A DNA stretch of 64,000 bases from Pteria penguin (lineage: Eukaryota > Mollusca > Bivalvia > Pterioida > Pteriidae), in the NCBI GenBank assembly GCA_035048485.1, contig CM068588.1:28290769-28354768 (forward strand), given 5' to 3'. Below are positions 10,815 through 23,029 of the stretch, in pieces. The position numbers were made by a program, and so were the translations under genes. The first letter of the stretch is position 1, and each line of letters starts with the position of its first letter. The notes under the pieces were generated by a model. It was not told the DNA's origin and did not search any database. It was given only the letters and a program-made list of their open reading frames with translations.

Positions 10815-11205
10815 AGAAAACAAGAAGCCCACATGGGCCCATATCGCTCATCTGAGCACAAATTGCTTATTTACAAGCAAATGACGGCTAATTTCATTAG
10901 AAAATTTTGATTTATTTTTCTACAAGACTTTCCATAAGGTTTGATGATATTCTATGCAGTCGTTTTGGAGAAGTCGATAATGTGACAACCAATTAAGGCC
11001 CGTAACGGCCAATATAGACTAAGGATCGGCTGGAAAACGCAAACTAGGTAGAGGACTTTGAGTACTTACTTCCTATGAGGTTTTGTGAAATTCTGTGCAG
11101 CGGTTCTGGAGAAGAAGCCGAAAATGTAAAAAAAAAAAAAGTTAACGACGGACGGTGTACTATGACAATAGCTCACATGAGCTACGGTCAGGTGAGCTAA
11201 AACAA
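10815..11205 (+). mobile_element. Dispersed repeat with terminal hairpin, inserted in the recombinase
   Basis: The block begins near 'GCCCACATGGGCCCATAT' and ends in 'GACGGACGG...CAATAGCTCACATGAGCT' followed by 'ACGGTCAGGTGAGCTAAAA'. The end folds as a hairpin (AGCTCACATGAGCT against AGCTCACCTGACCGT). Two diverged internal monomers share CTATGCAGTCG/CTGTGCAGCGG, then GGAGAAG. I associate this 'AGCTCACCTGAGCT' ending with abundant bivalve repeats. The hairpin close to CTAA is Helitron-like but not proof. Confidence 0.55.
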
Positions 11206-11263
11206 TCGGACCCAATGAATGAGCAGGACGAGGACGCATTATGGAATTGCAGGGAGCTCAAAA

Positions 11264-11817
11264 CTACAACTTTTCAGAGTTTGCTTAATGCATGTATTTT
11301 ACTATAATTGCAATATATTTGCTTTAAGGGGAATGGATGAACATAGGAAACTATATTGTAGTCAGTTTTGTTTAGATTCCGACAGCGCAGGTTCTTACAA
11401 TTAATTTCTGGGAAGATCCAGCGAAAACGTCAACGGCGGCACAAAAGTCGCAAAATTGAGGCAAAATCGCTGAAACATTATTCTGATTCTGGTAAGGACA
11501 GATCTTTATATGATATCTATAAAGTATACTTGATTTGCTTCGGAATAAGGGTCCTTTAATTTTATAAGCACCCTCTCGAATCAGGCGAAGGAATACATGT
11601 ATTGTGATTCTCGTTGCAACCGATAGGGGTTAATAATATTTCCGTAATAATAATGGCCGAGAAAGCTGGGTTGAAAAGCAAATACACAAATCATTCCGGT
11701 AAGCAAAACTGTGCTACCACATTATTTCAAAATGGAGTGGATGAGCAACTCATTATGAATCGCACTGGTCACCGAAGTAACGCTATGCGTGCGTATAAGT
11801 GTCAATCGCAAACCTAA
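11264..11817 (+). pseudogene. Tyrosine-recombinase catalytic domain (Crypton-like), decayed
   Basis: The first piece (11300-11400) reads NCNIFALRGMDEHRKL, then YCSQFCLDSDSAGSY. This matches the F-x-L-R-G-x-x-E-H-R-x-L box that holds the first catalytic Arg. After stops, 11605-11817 reads ...AEKAGLKSKYTNHSGKQN, CATTLFQNGVDEQLI, NRTGHRSNAMRAYK. These correspond to the H-x-x-R, G-H and final Tyr motifs of Crypton / DUF3504 recombinases. Here H-x-x-R reads H-S-G-K, so a catalytic Arg is lost, while GH and Tyr remain. Stops and frame changes separate the pieces. With 10198-10730 it makes one plus-strand element split by the 10815-11205 insertion. Confidence 0.65.
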
Positions 11818-12399
11818 GAACCCCTTGTCAGTGAGCTTCTGGATCCGCCAGCTTAGAAAATTATTGTGAAAATTGACCCGGGGCAGGATGTCATCATTGA
11901 TAAAAAAAAAACTCACCTTCTACTTGCAGTGGATCTAAACCTAGGGGTGTCTTCACCAATCTATCTACTAGTATTTTAAACATTTCGAACTGCACGGTGA
12001 ACATTGATAGTTATTCAAAGTGAAAAAAACTCACTGTTTATTTTAGCAGGGACGTATATAATAACATATATACGTCTCTGATTTTAGTAATTGCGTTTGA
12101 TTTGTTTTTAATTTCATTTTCAACTATTGTAGACTAAGAAATTTGATCTCTTTTTAAAAATGTTTCTCTGTAAAATTATTAGAATATAATCAATTACATA
12201 ATTTGCATATAATTTCTATGTAGTCACAAAGCAAGAACGGGAGTGAGAGCCAGTCTGAAAGATGACAGTTTACAATTACAGATTCTGCGAGATAATGTGA
12301 AATGCTTTAATTAATGGCGTTCATGGAAAGGTCAATTTCTAGAGTCTTGGTAATATCGGAGTTCCTTAACAGCTGAAGTTCATGATTTCGTTACATCTG

Positions 12400-12860
12400 T
12401 CATCTGCAGAGCTTCTATTATCATATGTGATAACCACGTCCAGTCAAAATATCTAGATATTGTATGAATACATCAAACACAAAAGACCGAAAATATGTGA
12501 CAAACATAAATTATCATTTCTATATATCGGAGTCCCATTACTCTGTAACAACACACCTGAAAATCCACAAAATAAAAAGGGTTCTTCTTGTGATGCATCT
12601 TAACATTGTGTAAAAGTTTTATTGAAATCCAATGGCATTTACATACGCGTTCCATAGATATTACTATTACAAAAATAAAAAAATCCCATAACTCTGGATC
12701 AAAAATCCTCAAAATCGAAAGGTCTGTTCCTGTGATGCATTTGAACATATAGTACAAGTTTCATTAAAATCACGTTTGAACAAGTTATTGCAACTTAAAG
12801 GGGACTGATAGATGGATAGACGGACTGACGGACGAACAGACGAACGTCTTTTTATCGTCT
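12400..12860. repeat. Two-monomer dispersed repeat ending in GACGGAC simple repeat
   Basis: Two copies of a block of about 180 bp are visible: 'CCCATTACTCTG...TTCTTGTGATGCATCTTAACAT' and 'CCCATAACTCTGG...TTCCTGTGATGCATTTGAACAT'. They are followed by 'GATGGATAGACGGACTGACG', 'GACGAACAGACGAACG' and a short hairpin with 'TTTTTATCGTC'. It is the same general type as the other monomer repeats. Confidence 0.5.
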
Positions 12861-13320
12861 AAAAACTAACGTATGAAAAGAGAAAATATAAAAATCAGTG
12901 TTGTATCAGTTCAATCATGTGTTCAATACGACTAGTTGATACATATCATTTCCAGCACACACATGCACCCACACACCATCACACACACGCACCCGCACAT
13001 TATTTTTTAAAGTGTAGAAATGTCATGCTAGAGGAATGACTATCAGACAAAAGAATCATTTCTCGTTCAAATACATTGCAAGCAGAACATGTTCTGCTTT
13101 GTTCAGACATTTGATTTATACTAATAATACTTACGTGTTTTTGTCAGCTGCCTGTGTGCAAGATGGTTATCCCACAAAACAAAACAAAAAGACCAGTTTT
13201 CTGATTCAAGTAAATTGTCCCACACGATAGAGTTCCACTGAGAAGAGTTTTTTTTACGTTATTGCAAAGACGCGTTTTGTAGAAAAAAAAAGCTAAAGGA
13301 TTATCATCAAAAGTGCGTCC

Positions 13321-13975
13321 TCACTAAAACTAGAAGTCGGAGTCCGGGTCGAGTTGGAGTCGGAGTTGGAAGTTGTGAGGTCCTATTACTGATTTCCTCT
13401 CAACTATGGACTTATTTCAATAAAAATATTTTTGAGCGGCTTATTCCTATTGTACGAAGTTATTCTGTAGAAGAAAACGATACTAATTATCATGGGCGCC
13501 GTTTTGCAACTTATTCACATAAGTGATATCTCCAATTCGATTGATGATATCACCTATTCAATAGGTGTTATCTCTTATTCGAATACAAGATATCTCCCAT
13601 TTAAATCAAATACATAAAATCTCAAATTCAAACAGAAGATATCTCTTAGTCTAATTGGAGATATCTCCGATTTGAAATGGAGATATCTCCATTTGAAATG
13701 GAGATATCTCCTTTCGAATAGAAGACATCACCTTTTAAATAGGAGATATTTTCAATTCAAATAGGAAATATCTCCTATTCGAATAAGACATATCTCCTAT
13801 CCAGGCTGAATAAGAAATAACTCCAATTCAAACTGGTGATATCTTCTATTCGAATTCAAGATATCTCATTGAATTGGAATAAAAAGCAAAACGGGTGTCC
13901 AATAAATTATAGCATATCAACTGATCAGCATTGGTCTCCGCCTCCGTTCCGGACTCCAACTACTAGTTTTAGTGA
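13321..13975. mobile_element. MITE-like element (655 bp) with about 28-bp terminal inverted repeats
   Basis: The left end is TCACTAAAACTAGAAGTCGG then AGTCCGGG. The right end, read on the reverse strand, is TCACTAAAACTAGTAGTTGG then AGTCCGGA. The two ends agree over nearly all of about 28 bases, including the GGAGTCCGG step. No protein is encoded. Most of the interior is the GATATC-rich array at 13505-13880. I see no clear target-site duplication, so the superfamily is open. Confidence 0.65.
13505..13880. repeat. GATATC palindromic short-period array
   Basis: About 20 loosely spaced copies of (G)GAGATATCTCC / GATATC, separated by 8-12 bases such as ATTCGAAT, AATTCAAAT and CATTTGAAATGG. Both the unit and its spacers are largely self-complementary, so either strand can fold in many registers. 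It fills the interior of the 13321-13975 element. Confidence 0.7.
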
Positions 13976-14511
13976 AATAGAAACACTATGTGATTCGGCA
14001 TTCTCCAGAGTGATCAATTATCTATCTACTACATGTATATATAATTGATTTTATTTTATTTCAATAAGGGACATGATTATGATTGAGAAATAATATGTCT
14101 CAACTCAGACTCCGATCCAGACTTCGATTACAAGATTTAGACGTATCTAAGAGTTATGGATGTCTGCTACTGAGTTTTTCAAAACTCAGGGTATTTGGCA
14201 ATTTCAGAGTGAGGCTTCATATGAATAACATTGAAAATTTCCACCATTGACACCAACTGTTTTGTTTTGAATATGGTAGATAATGGTGTCTGAAGGACCT
14301 TAGTGAATTATTTCAAAAATTCTAATACTCCTTCCCTATGTTTATTAGATTTAAAAGTTGTCCTCGACACCATGTTAATTGATTGGGGATTAGCATACAG
14401 CATCTACAGGAGGGGATATTATGAGCCAAAATATCCCTTTTATATGCTCATTAACAATATATTTTAAAATGATAATTTCTCAAATCAATTCTTATGCTAA
14501 ACGTAACGGTT

Positions 14512-14652
<141 letters not shown>

Positions 14653-14779
14653 ATATATTCCACATATGTACCTTAATGGACGTCCGCTGGTGTCGAGGAT
14701 GTAATATCTCCACCTCGGATTCGAGCCATGTGCTACCAATTTCTAATAACAATTTAATGATTGGTCAACCACCAAAAGA

Positions 14780-15180
14780 ATGATATAACCTTGACCCTAT
14801 GTCATACATGTATCTCAAAGGTTAAGGTCACAGTGCGCTGTGATAGTGAAACCCTTCCCGAACCTTATTTCTGACATTTGTGAAGTGAAATTATAGTCAA
14901 TACATTGTAACACCACATGATTGTTTTCAATTATCACGTATATGTCATAACTTTGACTGAAGGTCATATCTCGAAGTCACAATGCACTGTTGTAACAAAA
15001 TAATATATACATTATTAAAGCAGTTACATATTATACTCGTATATGGAGCCTAATGTACAGAGACACCAAACCTCGTAGTATAGTTGGCAAATATCTAAAT
15101 GTTAATATGACCTTGATACATGGTCATACCTCCCAGATCGAGGTCACAGTGTCCTGTGGAACAAAATTATGTCCGGGTCA
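14780..15180. repeat. Degenerate 'AAGGTCA' / 'TCATA' monomer repeat
   Basis: Three diverged monomers carry 'CCTATGTCATACATG', 'AGGTCATATCTCGAAGTCAC' and 'TGGTCATACCTCC...GAGGTCACAGTG', each followed by 'CTGTG-TAACAAAAT'-like text. It is related in style to the other monomer repeats, here with AAGGTCACAGTG boxes. Confidence 0.4.
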
Positions 15181-15726
15181 TATTCCTATACATCCGTAGT
15201 GGTAACCTGTCAGTTAATCCTATCAGGATTGATGACCCTATCAACCGGTTTATGGGTCCCCTTTTTTCAAAATGCGTCGAAATAGGTCTGTGTAATTTCA
15301 AATCGCGTTGATGCAGTCCCAAATTTAACGCAGTTTGAAAAAATATTTCAAAATGCGTTACGGTTGTTCAAAATCCAACGCGATTTGAAAAAAAAGTCAA
15401 AATGCGTAATTTTTTCAAAGTGGGTTGTTACATCGCTTTCCACGTTTCATAGATTGCTTTATAAGAGTTAAGACTGCACTTCGTATCACGCCGAAAATTT
15501 ATGAGCCTTGAACTTTTGGGGTCAGACCGGATGTTAAGGATCTTAAATGTCATTGTCAGTGATTTTTGTTGATAATGGATTTTGCTGATATTTTAGTTGA
15601 AGATCATACTAATACATTTACTTGTAGTGATGACCCTTGATCCTTGTTGAAAGATAAGTCTTATCTGATGTTTAGTAACTTATTAGCCGTTAATTATTGC
15701 ATTGTATACGTGATATACAACACACG

Positions 15727-16075
15727 TCAGTAGTTATGAAAACTTAATAACTTAATACTAACCCCCGCTTACCCCTACTCCAACTCGTCAGTAGTTATGA
15801 AAACTTAATACTAAACCCACCCCCCCCCCTTACCCCTACTACATCTCGCCAAGAGTTATGAAATCTTAATACTGACCCCCCACTCCCTTACCCCTACTCC
15901 AACTCGCCAGTAGTTATAAAAACTTAATACTAACAACCCCCCCCCCTTTACCTCTACTCCAACTCGCCATTAGTTATGAAAACTTAATACTAACCCCCCC
16001 CCCCCCCCCTTTCCCCCTTCTCTAACTCTTCAGTATTTATGAAAACTTAATGCTAACACCCCCTACTCCCACTTT
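15727..16075. repeat. Tandem array of about 60-bp C-rich units
   Basis: About six units of the form 'CGCCAGTAGTTATGAAAAC', 'TTAATACTAAC', a C-run of 5-16, then 'TTACCCCTACTCCAACT'. The C-run length varies between units, as expected from slippage. Confidence 0.8.
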
Positions 16076-16079
16076 AACT

Positions 16080-18689
16080 AATTATGAATTACGAATTAAG
16101 TTTTATATGGAAGAAGCGGCAGAAGTCATATAATAAAAACTGCAAATTATTGATACCAAAATATAAATGTATTTATTCTCAGCGCACACAATCCTATCCG
16201 GTTGTGATTTTGCCATAATATCAATCGTCTGACCATTTGCACAGACTGGGACAATGATTCATCTTACCCACCATTAGTGTTGTCTACCGATCATAGCATG
16301 ATGGATCTGAGTTATTTGTCTCTTTGATTAGCGTCTCACTTTTTAGTATTATATGTTATAGAGGCATGACTATCAGAATAAATGGAAATTAAGTTTAATA
16401 GAATAAATGAAGAAACGATGTATCTATTCACAGCAAGGGATCATTTTCACGGGTTTATCGAAAGACTAAGTATACACTGCTACATCCCATACTAGCTATC
16501 TAGGTCTGTGGAATATCTAATCAAATAGATCTATGTCTTATCAAGTAAATTTGGAACTGTTCATTTTTAATGCACCTGTTATATACAAAACCATTATATA
16601 GGTTGATTATATTAGATGTTTAGTATTCCTGATTGTAAGACATATGATGATCTTTCCTCAGTTGACTTTGACAAGAACTCCCCTTTCATGAAAAAAAAAA
16701 AACCCCAATGGTATGTGCATAATACACTGTGTCTCACAAGACGTTAACTATTGATAGACACGGAACCAGGAACGTTGGACAAAGATAAAAGTATTCGAAT
16801 GGAATGTTATTCACGTAACGATTTGCTACAGTGAGCATTCTGATAAAACAGATTTACTCATTGCAAATCGTTTTCTATGTATACGCTGATAAATCTTTAA
16901 ATCAAAATTTACGCTGAGTTGAATATTTTTTATATGTGACATCACAATGCCTGTAGTTCAAAATAAATAAATAAATAACCAATACAAGGATACATATTTC
17001 AGCTCTACTTCCTGTCATTCAGACAGAATACATTGATATATGTCAGCACTTATGGTACTAAGCAACATGCGAATTGTAGTCTAAAGGAACTTGCATTCTA
17101 ATGAACAATTTTGTGTCATTTTATATTTTGCTTTAGCGGTAGTGTGGCTTACCAAACGAGATGATAATTCCTCCCGGGCAGTTTATCTGGACCCAAACAT
17201 GAAATGATTATTCCTGCCGGGCAGTTTATCTTAACCCCGATTTCCACGTGTCTATGAATATTCAACGCAGCACATGGTGGCGGATGCCAAAGTCGCAAGA
17301 GACCAATAGCGTCCCTATTCTACCCTAATCAATATCGAGAGAGAATTCGTACTGAAATAATCTTAGATCACCGACATGTTTGTACATCCTAACTGTTCTT
17401 TACATTTTCTGATAATTTTAAATGTTTCTAAATCGAGCATAATTGTACATAAAATGCAACATTTCAAAACTTGTTTCGTCTTAATTTAATAACCACAAGC
17501 ACGTGTTCGATTAGATTTAAGGTATATACATTTTTACATGAATGTATTATTTTCGCTGCGTGCTTCAAATTACACAACAAAGCATACCTCATTATATAAC
17601 ATGGTGTTTAATATAACATCATTCAGATGAAAGAAAGTAGGATATCATTTATGAAATCTAATAATCCTCGGTATCAGTGACTAATGATAAGTAATGAGGA
17701 TTTGGTTAACTTAGTAGGAGTTATATAAATCAGCTTTCTATACAGAACAAAAATGAATTTAGCTGTTTGCTATGAAGAAAATCTCAAATACATTTATCAC
17801 AACATTACTACTACTTAAACAGATTATTAGTACAGAGATCCTATCTTGTCCATGATTGTTTTAATCATTGACACACGAGGAACAAGTTACATAAAGAACA
17901 CATAAGAAATGCAGATATATGTAGAATAAAACATATTGCAGGCTTATGCTACTTGCTGTAACACATAGAATTTACCATAAAGCAGACAACGTTCCTGGTT
18001 CGTTTTGGGTCATGGCGAATTATTGGATAGGCATTTTCTATTAAGCACCAACTTTGTTGTACTCTTGTCTTCATTAAAAGCAAAAGTATCACACGGTTAC
18101 ACGACTGTGAATTATAATTTCTGCCTGGTTATTGTAGATTTCAGTAAGTTTCAAAGACTTACATTGTGTGCAATCTTATGATTCATCAGTGTATATCACA
18201 TCGTTTTTAAGCCACGATTTCTGGAATAGCTTTTGATTCACTGTTGAGATATTGTCAAGTGTTTGAAAGTGTTTGTGCCTTTTATCAAAGATTTTCATTG
18301 TTTGGAAGTTTTCCTGAATAAAAACAAAATCTAGTTAGAATTTATGTCTGTAAAATTGTGTCTTAAACGTCGTTTGTAATAATTAAGCATTGCTTGATAC
18401 ACCGGAGATTCTGAAGTTAACCAGTGACATTTTGCATAGACATTGGTCGACCTTTGCTCAATGCTAAACTCTTGAGTTCAATAGAGTTTGTTTTATGAAT
18501 AATTAGAATTAGAGCAAAAGTAAACCTTTACCATTTTTAAATCATGATCTAGGTATCAAAGTATATTAATATATTCTAAGTATAAATTCCAGAAAAGTAC
18601 CACTGGATGCCCGATATTCCAGTTAAAACACACTGCAAATGTGGTGGTGCTGGTTTCAACAATAACAAATGCGAACCTTAATGGGATGA
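16080..18689. other. Long AT-rich stretch with no gene; one short direct repeat
   Basis: No convincing coding or RNA signal. A direct repeat of about 50 bp lies at 17150-17240 (GATGATAATTCCTCCCGGGC / AATGATTATTCCTGCCGGGC, each followed by AGTTTATCT). The rest is unremarkable. Confidence 0.45.
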
Positions 18690-19480
18690 CATTAAGTGTG
18701 GGAGTGAGCGTCTCCTTGTTGCACAGACACCCGTCGCAAATTTCCGTACAAACCTGTCATACTCGGTGGTAAAGTCATATAGTTCATTTGTAAGATCGGT
18801 AAAAGGAGGCCACCGTACATGGCAGTGTTGCAGAATTTCATATAACATTCTGGACAGAGGATTTCATATGGTCCAACAACACTCTTGTATCGACCATAGT
18901 ACTTCCTCGGTGATGATTTATGCATTCGATTCCTTGGCCCTGTGTAAGTAGTTTGATTTTACGTAGCTTGGTTATCAAAACAATATGCTCAGAAGAGGAG
19001 CATGCTCGGGCAGAGCATATAAGTTGTACAATTAATACGCCATAGACAGGTTTAGACTGGATGATACTACTCAATAAAGGGAAATTAGTGAGTTGGAAGT
19101 AAACTTGTCACATTTTTAATAAAGGTGGGTGTGTAACTGACGATCCGTACTGATAGACAAAATTAAATCTGGGTATATTCAGCGGGATACATTTCGTCGA
19201 GATAATTATAAAATTTGGATTAATTATGGGCAGCTCATCTTCAATGCACCTGTTTGAAATTGAACTGAGAAAAAGTTTCTTTCCTGTAAAAAGCAATGAC
19301 TGAATGAATTTTACCTAGTATTAGTACAAAAAGATGTCAAACAGGAGAGGTACACAATCAGTACCCATTGAAATACCAACAATTTGTAGGAAAACCTTTA
19401 CCGCAAACACCTCGAAACTATAGTCTACTATAAACAATATAATCTTAGTGATACCGTCTCCAGTGTATTTGTCGTTTTGC
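18690..19480 (-). pseudogene. Second type of reverse-transcriptase pseudogene
   Basis: On the minus strand near 19430-19320 the frame reads VGISMGTDCVPLLFDIFLY, a clear RT motif B (x-G-I-x-M-G-T-x-C-x-P-L-L-x-D-x-F-L-Y), then a stop. The next pieces are LLFTGKK... (19296 downward) with an IINP segment where the motif C region lies, then YGVLIVQLICSARACSSSEH (about 19045-18985), KIKLLTQGQG and YGRYKSVVGPYE (about 18895-18860). This order matches RTs of the same broad group as the 3.3-5.0 kb copy but of a different subfamily (YGV-x-I-x-Q-L-I-R-x-A-R-A-C-S type). Stops and frameshifts are frequent. It lies alone, with no recognised tail. Confidence 0.65.
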
Positions 19481-19489
19481 AATGACATT

Positions 19490-21280
19490 TTGTATTTCTC
19501 GGCAGACGGTTTGATTTGATTATTATTCTTTCCCCGTTCTAATGGTATGGTGCAGTAACACCTCTATACAGAGTTGGTATGAGTTAAAGTATTTGTGTTC
19601 TTGAAATTTCATTCTCCGTATCGGTTAAGAATGACATTATACGAAAAGTCTTAGCTTAGTGTACTAGCCATATTCTGTTAAATGGTTCAATGATCGGTTG
19701 ATTTTGGGTTTTCTGAAACTTTCCAAATATTATGGGCATTGAGGAATGACGCGGCTAGAAACGCTATCTCCTCTTGGGTACCTAGTTATATCCTTAACTC
19801 CATGAATCTTGATGCCAACTGTTGTAAGTTATACATGACCCAGTGACACAACACTGGTTCCTTTTATAATTTACAAGGTCTGTATCCTCACATTTCAGGC
19901 ATTCATGGCCGATGCGCTTATCCAAACCGAATACGTATATTCCTGCACACCGACTCCCTCCTCTGACTTCCATGGGTCCATGAATATGTTGTTGAGTATC
20001 ACTGTGTTACAGTACTTGTAGCCTTTGCACTTTACATTACACGCATGCTAATTTAATCACTGTTAGTTGATAAGCTCATATGGCTTGCATACTTTGCCAA
20101 ACAATTCTGTTATACATCAAGATGGACTCAACTTCTATTGTAAAGAGACTCAATCACTTTTGACAAAAGTTACCATATTCACTTGATAGTCTCGTGACAT
20201 ACAATTTACTATTTATTATCATCATAAGGTCTATTAAGGACCGACAAAACATATAACATTCCTTGTGAGAAAAAATTGTAGCAAAAGACGAAACACGAAC
20301 TGTCTGATGTCTATTTCCCTAGAGAGATTAGACAATCTGTGTCTAGGAAAATAGTATCTAAATACCAATTACGTGTTGACGCAACTCTGGTAATATATTC
20401 TCGGGCATATTCGTGGGGATTGTTGGAAATTTTCTATACACTAAGTACTTTAACTAATTACCTTAAGCAGAAGTCACGTTTGTTTTTCATTAATGATAAT
20501 AATATCAATTGGTCAATCATTTAAAATGTTGATTTTATGCTTAATATTTGAAGATCAGGACTATGATAGCGGTTGTTGTGCGACATCGGTATATGTTCAC
20601 TACATTATAATAGGATCTATAACTAGGACCGTAGTATTGAATTCCTTTCATTTGTGGTCAAATACATTTATATAGCCTCACTTAGGACAGTTTCTATCAA
20701 CCGCATATACATATTTCTACAACCCATAGACCATATTGGAATGTATATAATAATTATATAATTGTAAAGTGTAATTTCGTATACGCAGACAAGAGAGATT
20801 ATTAGTATCTATTTAAGATAAATAAGGACTTACACATTTTCAAAAAAGATAAACTAAAACGAAATGACTTCGTATAGAAATTAATAGAAATCGGAGAGGT
20901 TCCTCTTCGCATTCTAGATTTCTCCTTTCAATACAGCTTACAGTGTCTTCCATGACTGAATCATTTGTATGAAGAAGAAACACTTTTAAGATGGTATTTT
21001 CTTATACGTAGATGTGAGTGGGTTGTACTTGCTTATACATTTTTTGATCTAATACCAACATCCATCTATCCTTCAATATATATACTTCACGTGCAATTGT
21101 AAATTATAAAAGCAATTCTTGGCCTTCGACCTTAAACACGATTATTGTTAAATATTTCTATTTTGTTGTCATGTATAACATGTTCCTTATGATTCGTTTG
21201 AACATGTACACAAGGAAAATATTTTATCACGTTATGATCAATGTAAAGATATACATCCTATATGGCTTTATTGTAACAAC
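19490..21280. other. No gene recognised
   Basis: AT-rich DNA. A weak resemblance of 19750-19870 to the 'GGAGACGC...CACCTGGTCTCACC' repeat (see 59795) is visible but diverged. The short reading frames at 20339-20675 do not look protein-like. Confidence 0.4.
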
Positions 21281-21289
21281 CATCAGATT

Positions 21290-22890
21290 GCTGTGCTATA
21301 TTCAGCATATGGCTTCAGAGGTTCCCCTTCTTTTATAATATCAACGTAAATTGATTAATGTGCTATATTCAGCAGGTTTCTCTTGTTTTATCAGTATATC
21401 GTGTGTTGATTACTGTGCTTTATACAGCATGTCTTTCCAGGTTTCTCTTGTATTATATTTATACCATGCGTCGATTAATATGCTTTATTCAGCATGTCCT
21501 TCCAGGTTTCTCTTGTTTTATACATGTATTAATATTATGCGTCGATTAGTGTGCTTTATTAAACATGTCTTTCGGAGTTTCTTTTGTTTTATCATTAGAT
21601 GAAATGTTAATTTCTTGTTTTATTACATCGTAGGTTGATAACTCTGCTTTTATCAGCATGTCCTTCCAGGTTTCTCTTGTTATATCATTACATCGTGTGT
21701 TGTTTGCTGTTTTTATTCAGCATGCCTTTCAGGTTTCTCTCATTTTATCATAACATTGGATGTCGATTACTGTGCTTTATTCAGCATGTTTTTCCAGGTT
21801 TCTCTTGTATTATATTTATACCATGCGTCGATTACTGTGCTTTATTCAGCATGTCCTTCCAGGTTTCTCTTGTTTTATGTTTATACCATGCGTCGATTAC
21901 TGTGGTTTATTCAGCACGTCCTTCCAGGTTTCTCTTGTTTTATGTTTATACCATGCGTCGATTACTGTGGTTTATTCAGCATGTCTGTCGGAGTTTCTTT
22001 TGTTTTATCATTAGATGAAATGTTAATTTCTGTGCTATATTTAGCATGTCTTTTCAAGTTTCTCTTGTTTTATCATTACAGTGGATGTCGATTACTATGC
22101 TTTATTCAGCATATTTTTCCAGGTTTCTCTTGTTTTATATTTATACCATGCGTCGATTACTGTGCTTTATTCAGCATGTCTTTCCAGGTTTCTCTTGTTT
22201 TATGTTTATACCATGCGTCGATTACTGTGGTTTATTCAGCATGTCTTTCGAAGTTTCTTTTGTTTTATTACATCGTATGTTGATTACTGTGCTTTATTCA
22301 GCATGTCCTTCCAGGTTTCTCTTGTTTTACCATTACATCGTGTGTTGATCACTGTGCTTTATGTAGCATGTCTTTCCAATTTTCTTTTGTTTTATCATTA
22401 CATCGTGTGTTGATCATTGTGCTTTATTCAGCATGTCTTTCCAATTTTCTTTTGTTTTATCATTACATCGTGTGTTGATCACTGTGCTTTATTCAGCATG
22501 TCTTTCCAATTTTCTTTTGTTTTATCATTACATCGTGTGTTAATTACTGTGCTTTAGTCAGCATGTCTTTCCAGGTTTCCTTTCTTTTATCATTACATTG
22601 TTGATTACTCTGCTTTTATTAGCATGTCTTTCCAGGTTTTTCTTATTTCATCATTATATCGTATGTCGATAACTCTACTTTTTTCAGCATGTCTTTCCAG
22701 GTTTCCCTTTTTTATCATTACATCGTGTGTTGATTACTCTTCTTTATTAAGCATGTCTTTCCAGATTTCTCTTGTTTTATCATTATATCGTATGTCGATA
22801 ACTCTACTTTTTTCAGTTGGTCTTTCCAGGTTTCTTTTGCTTTATCATTACGTCGTATGTTGATTCCTGTGCTTTATATAGCATATTCGT
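21290..22890 (+). repeat. 65-bp minisatellite, about 24 copies
   Basis: Unit: GATTACTGTGCTTTATTCAG, CATGTCTTTCCAGGTTTCTC, TTGTTTTATCATTACATCG, TGTGTT, with subtypes that replace the CATTACATCG part by GTTTATACCATGCGTC. The spacing is exactly 65 bp in the central copies (for example TGTGG at 21901 and 21966). Several units are clearly grouped by subtype, showing local duplication. All three forward frames are open between about 21760 and 22014, because the unit lacks stops in every frame and 65 is not a multiple of 3. The resulting 65-residue super-repeats (CALFSMSFQVSLVL type) are not taken as a gene. Confidence 0.9.
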
Positions 22891-23029
22891 CAGAGGTTCC
22901 TCTTGTGGTATCAAATCGTTTTCTTTTTCCATAATACGGACAAATACGTCACATACTACATAGTAAAATCCCTGAACTGTAGTGGCCTAAATATCAATCA
23001 TAATTCTAAATGTTTTTATTAACTCCCCG

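Noticed and set aside
21290..22890. CRISPR array or repetitive membrane protein gene
   Set aside because: The 65-bp units are contiguous without spacers and the context is an animal genome. Open frames come from stop-free units in every frame.
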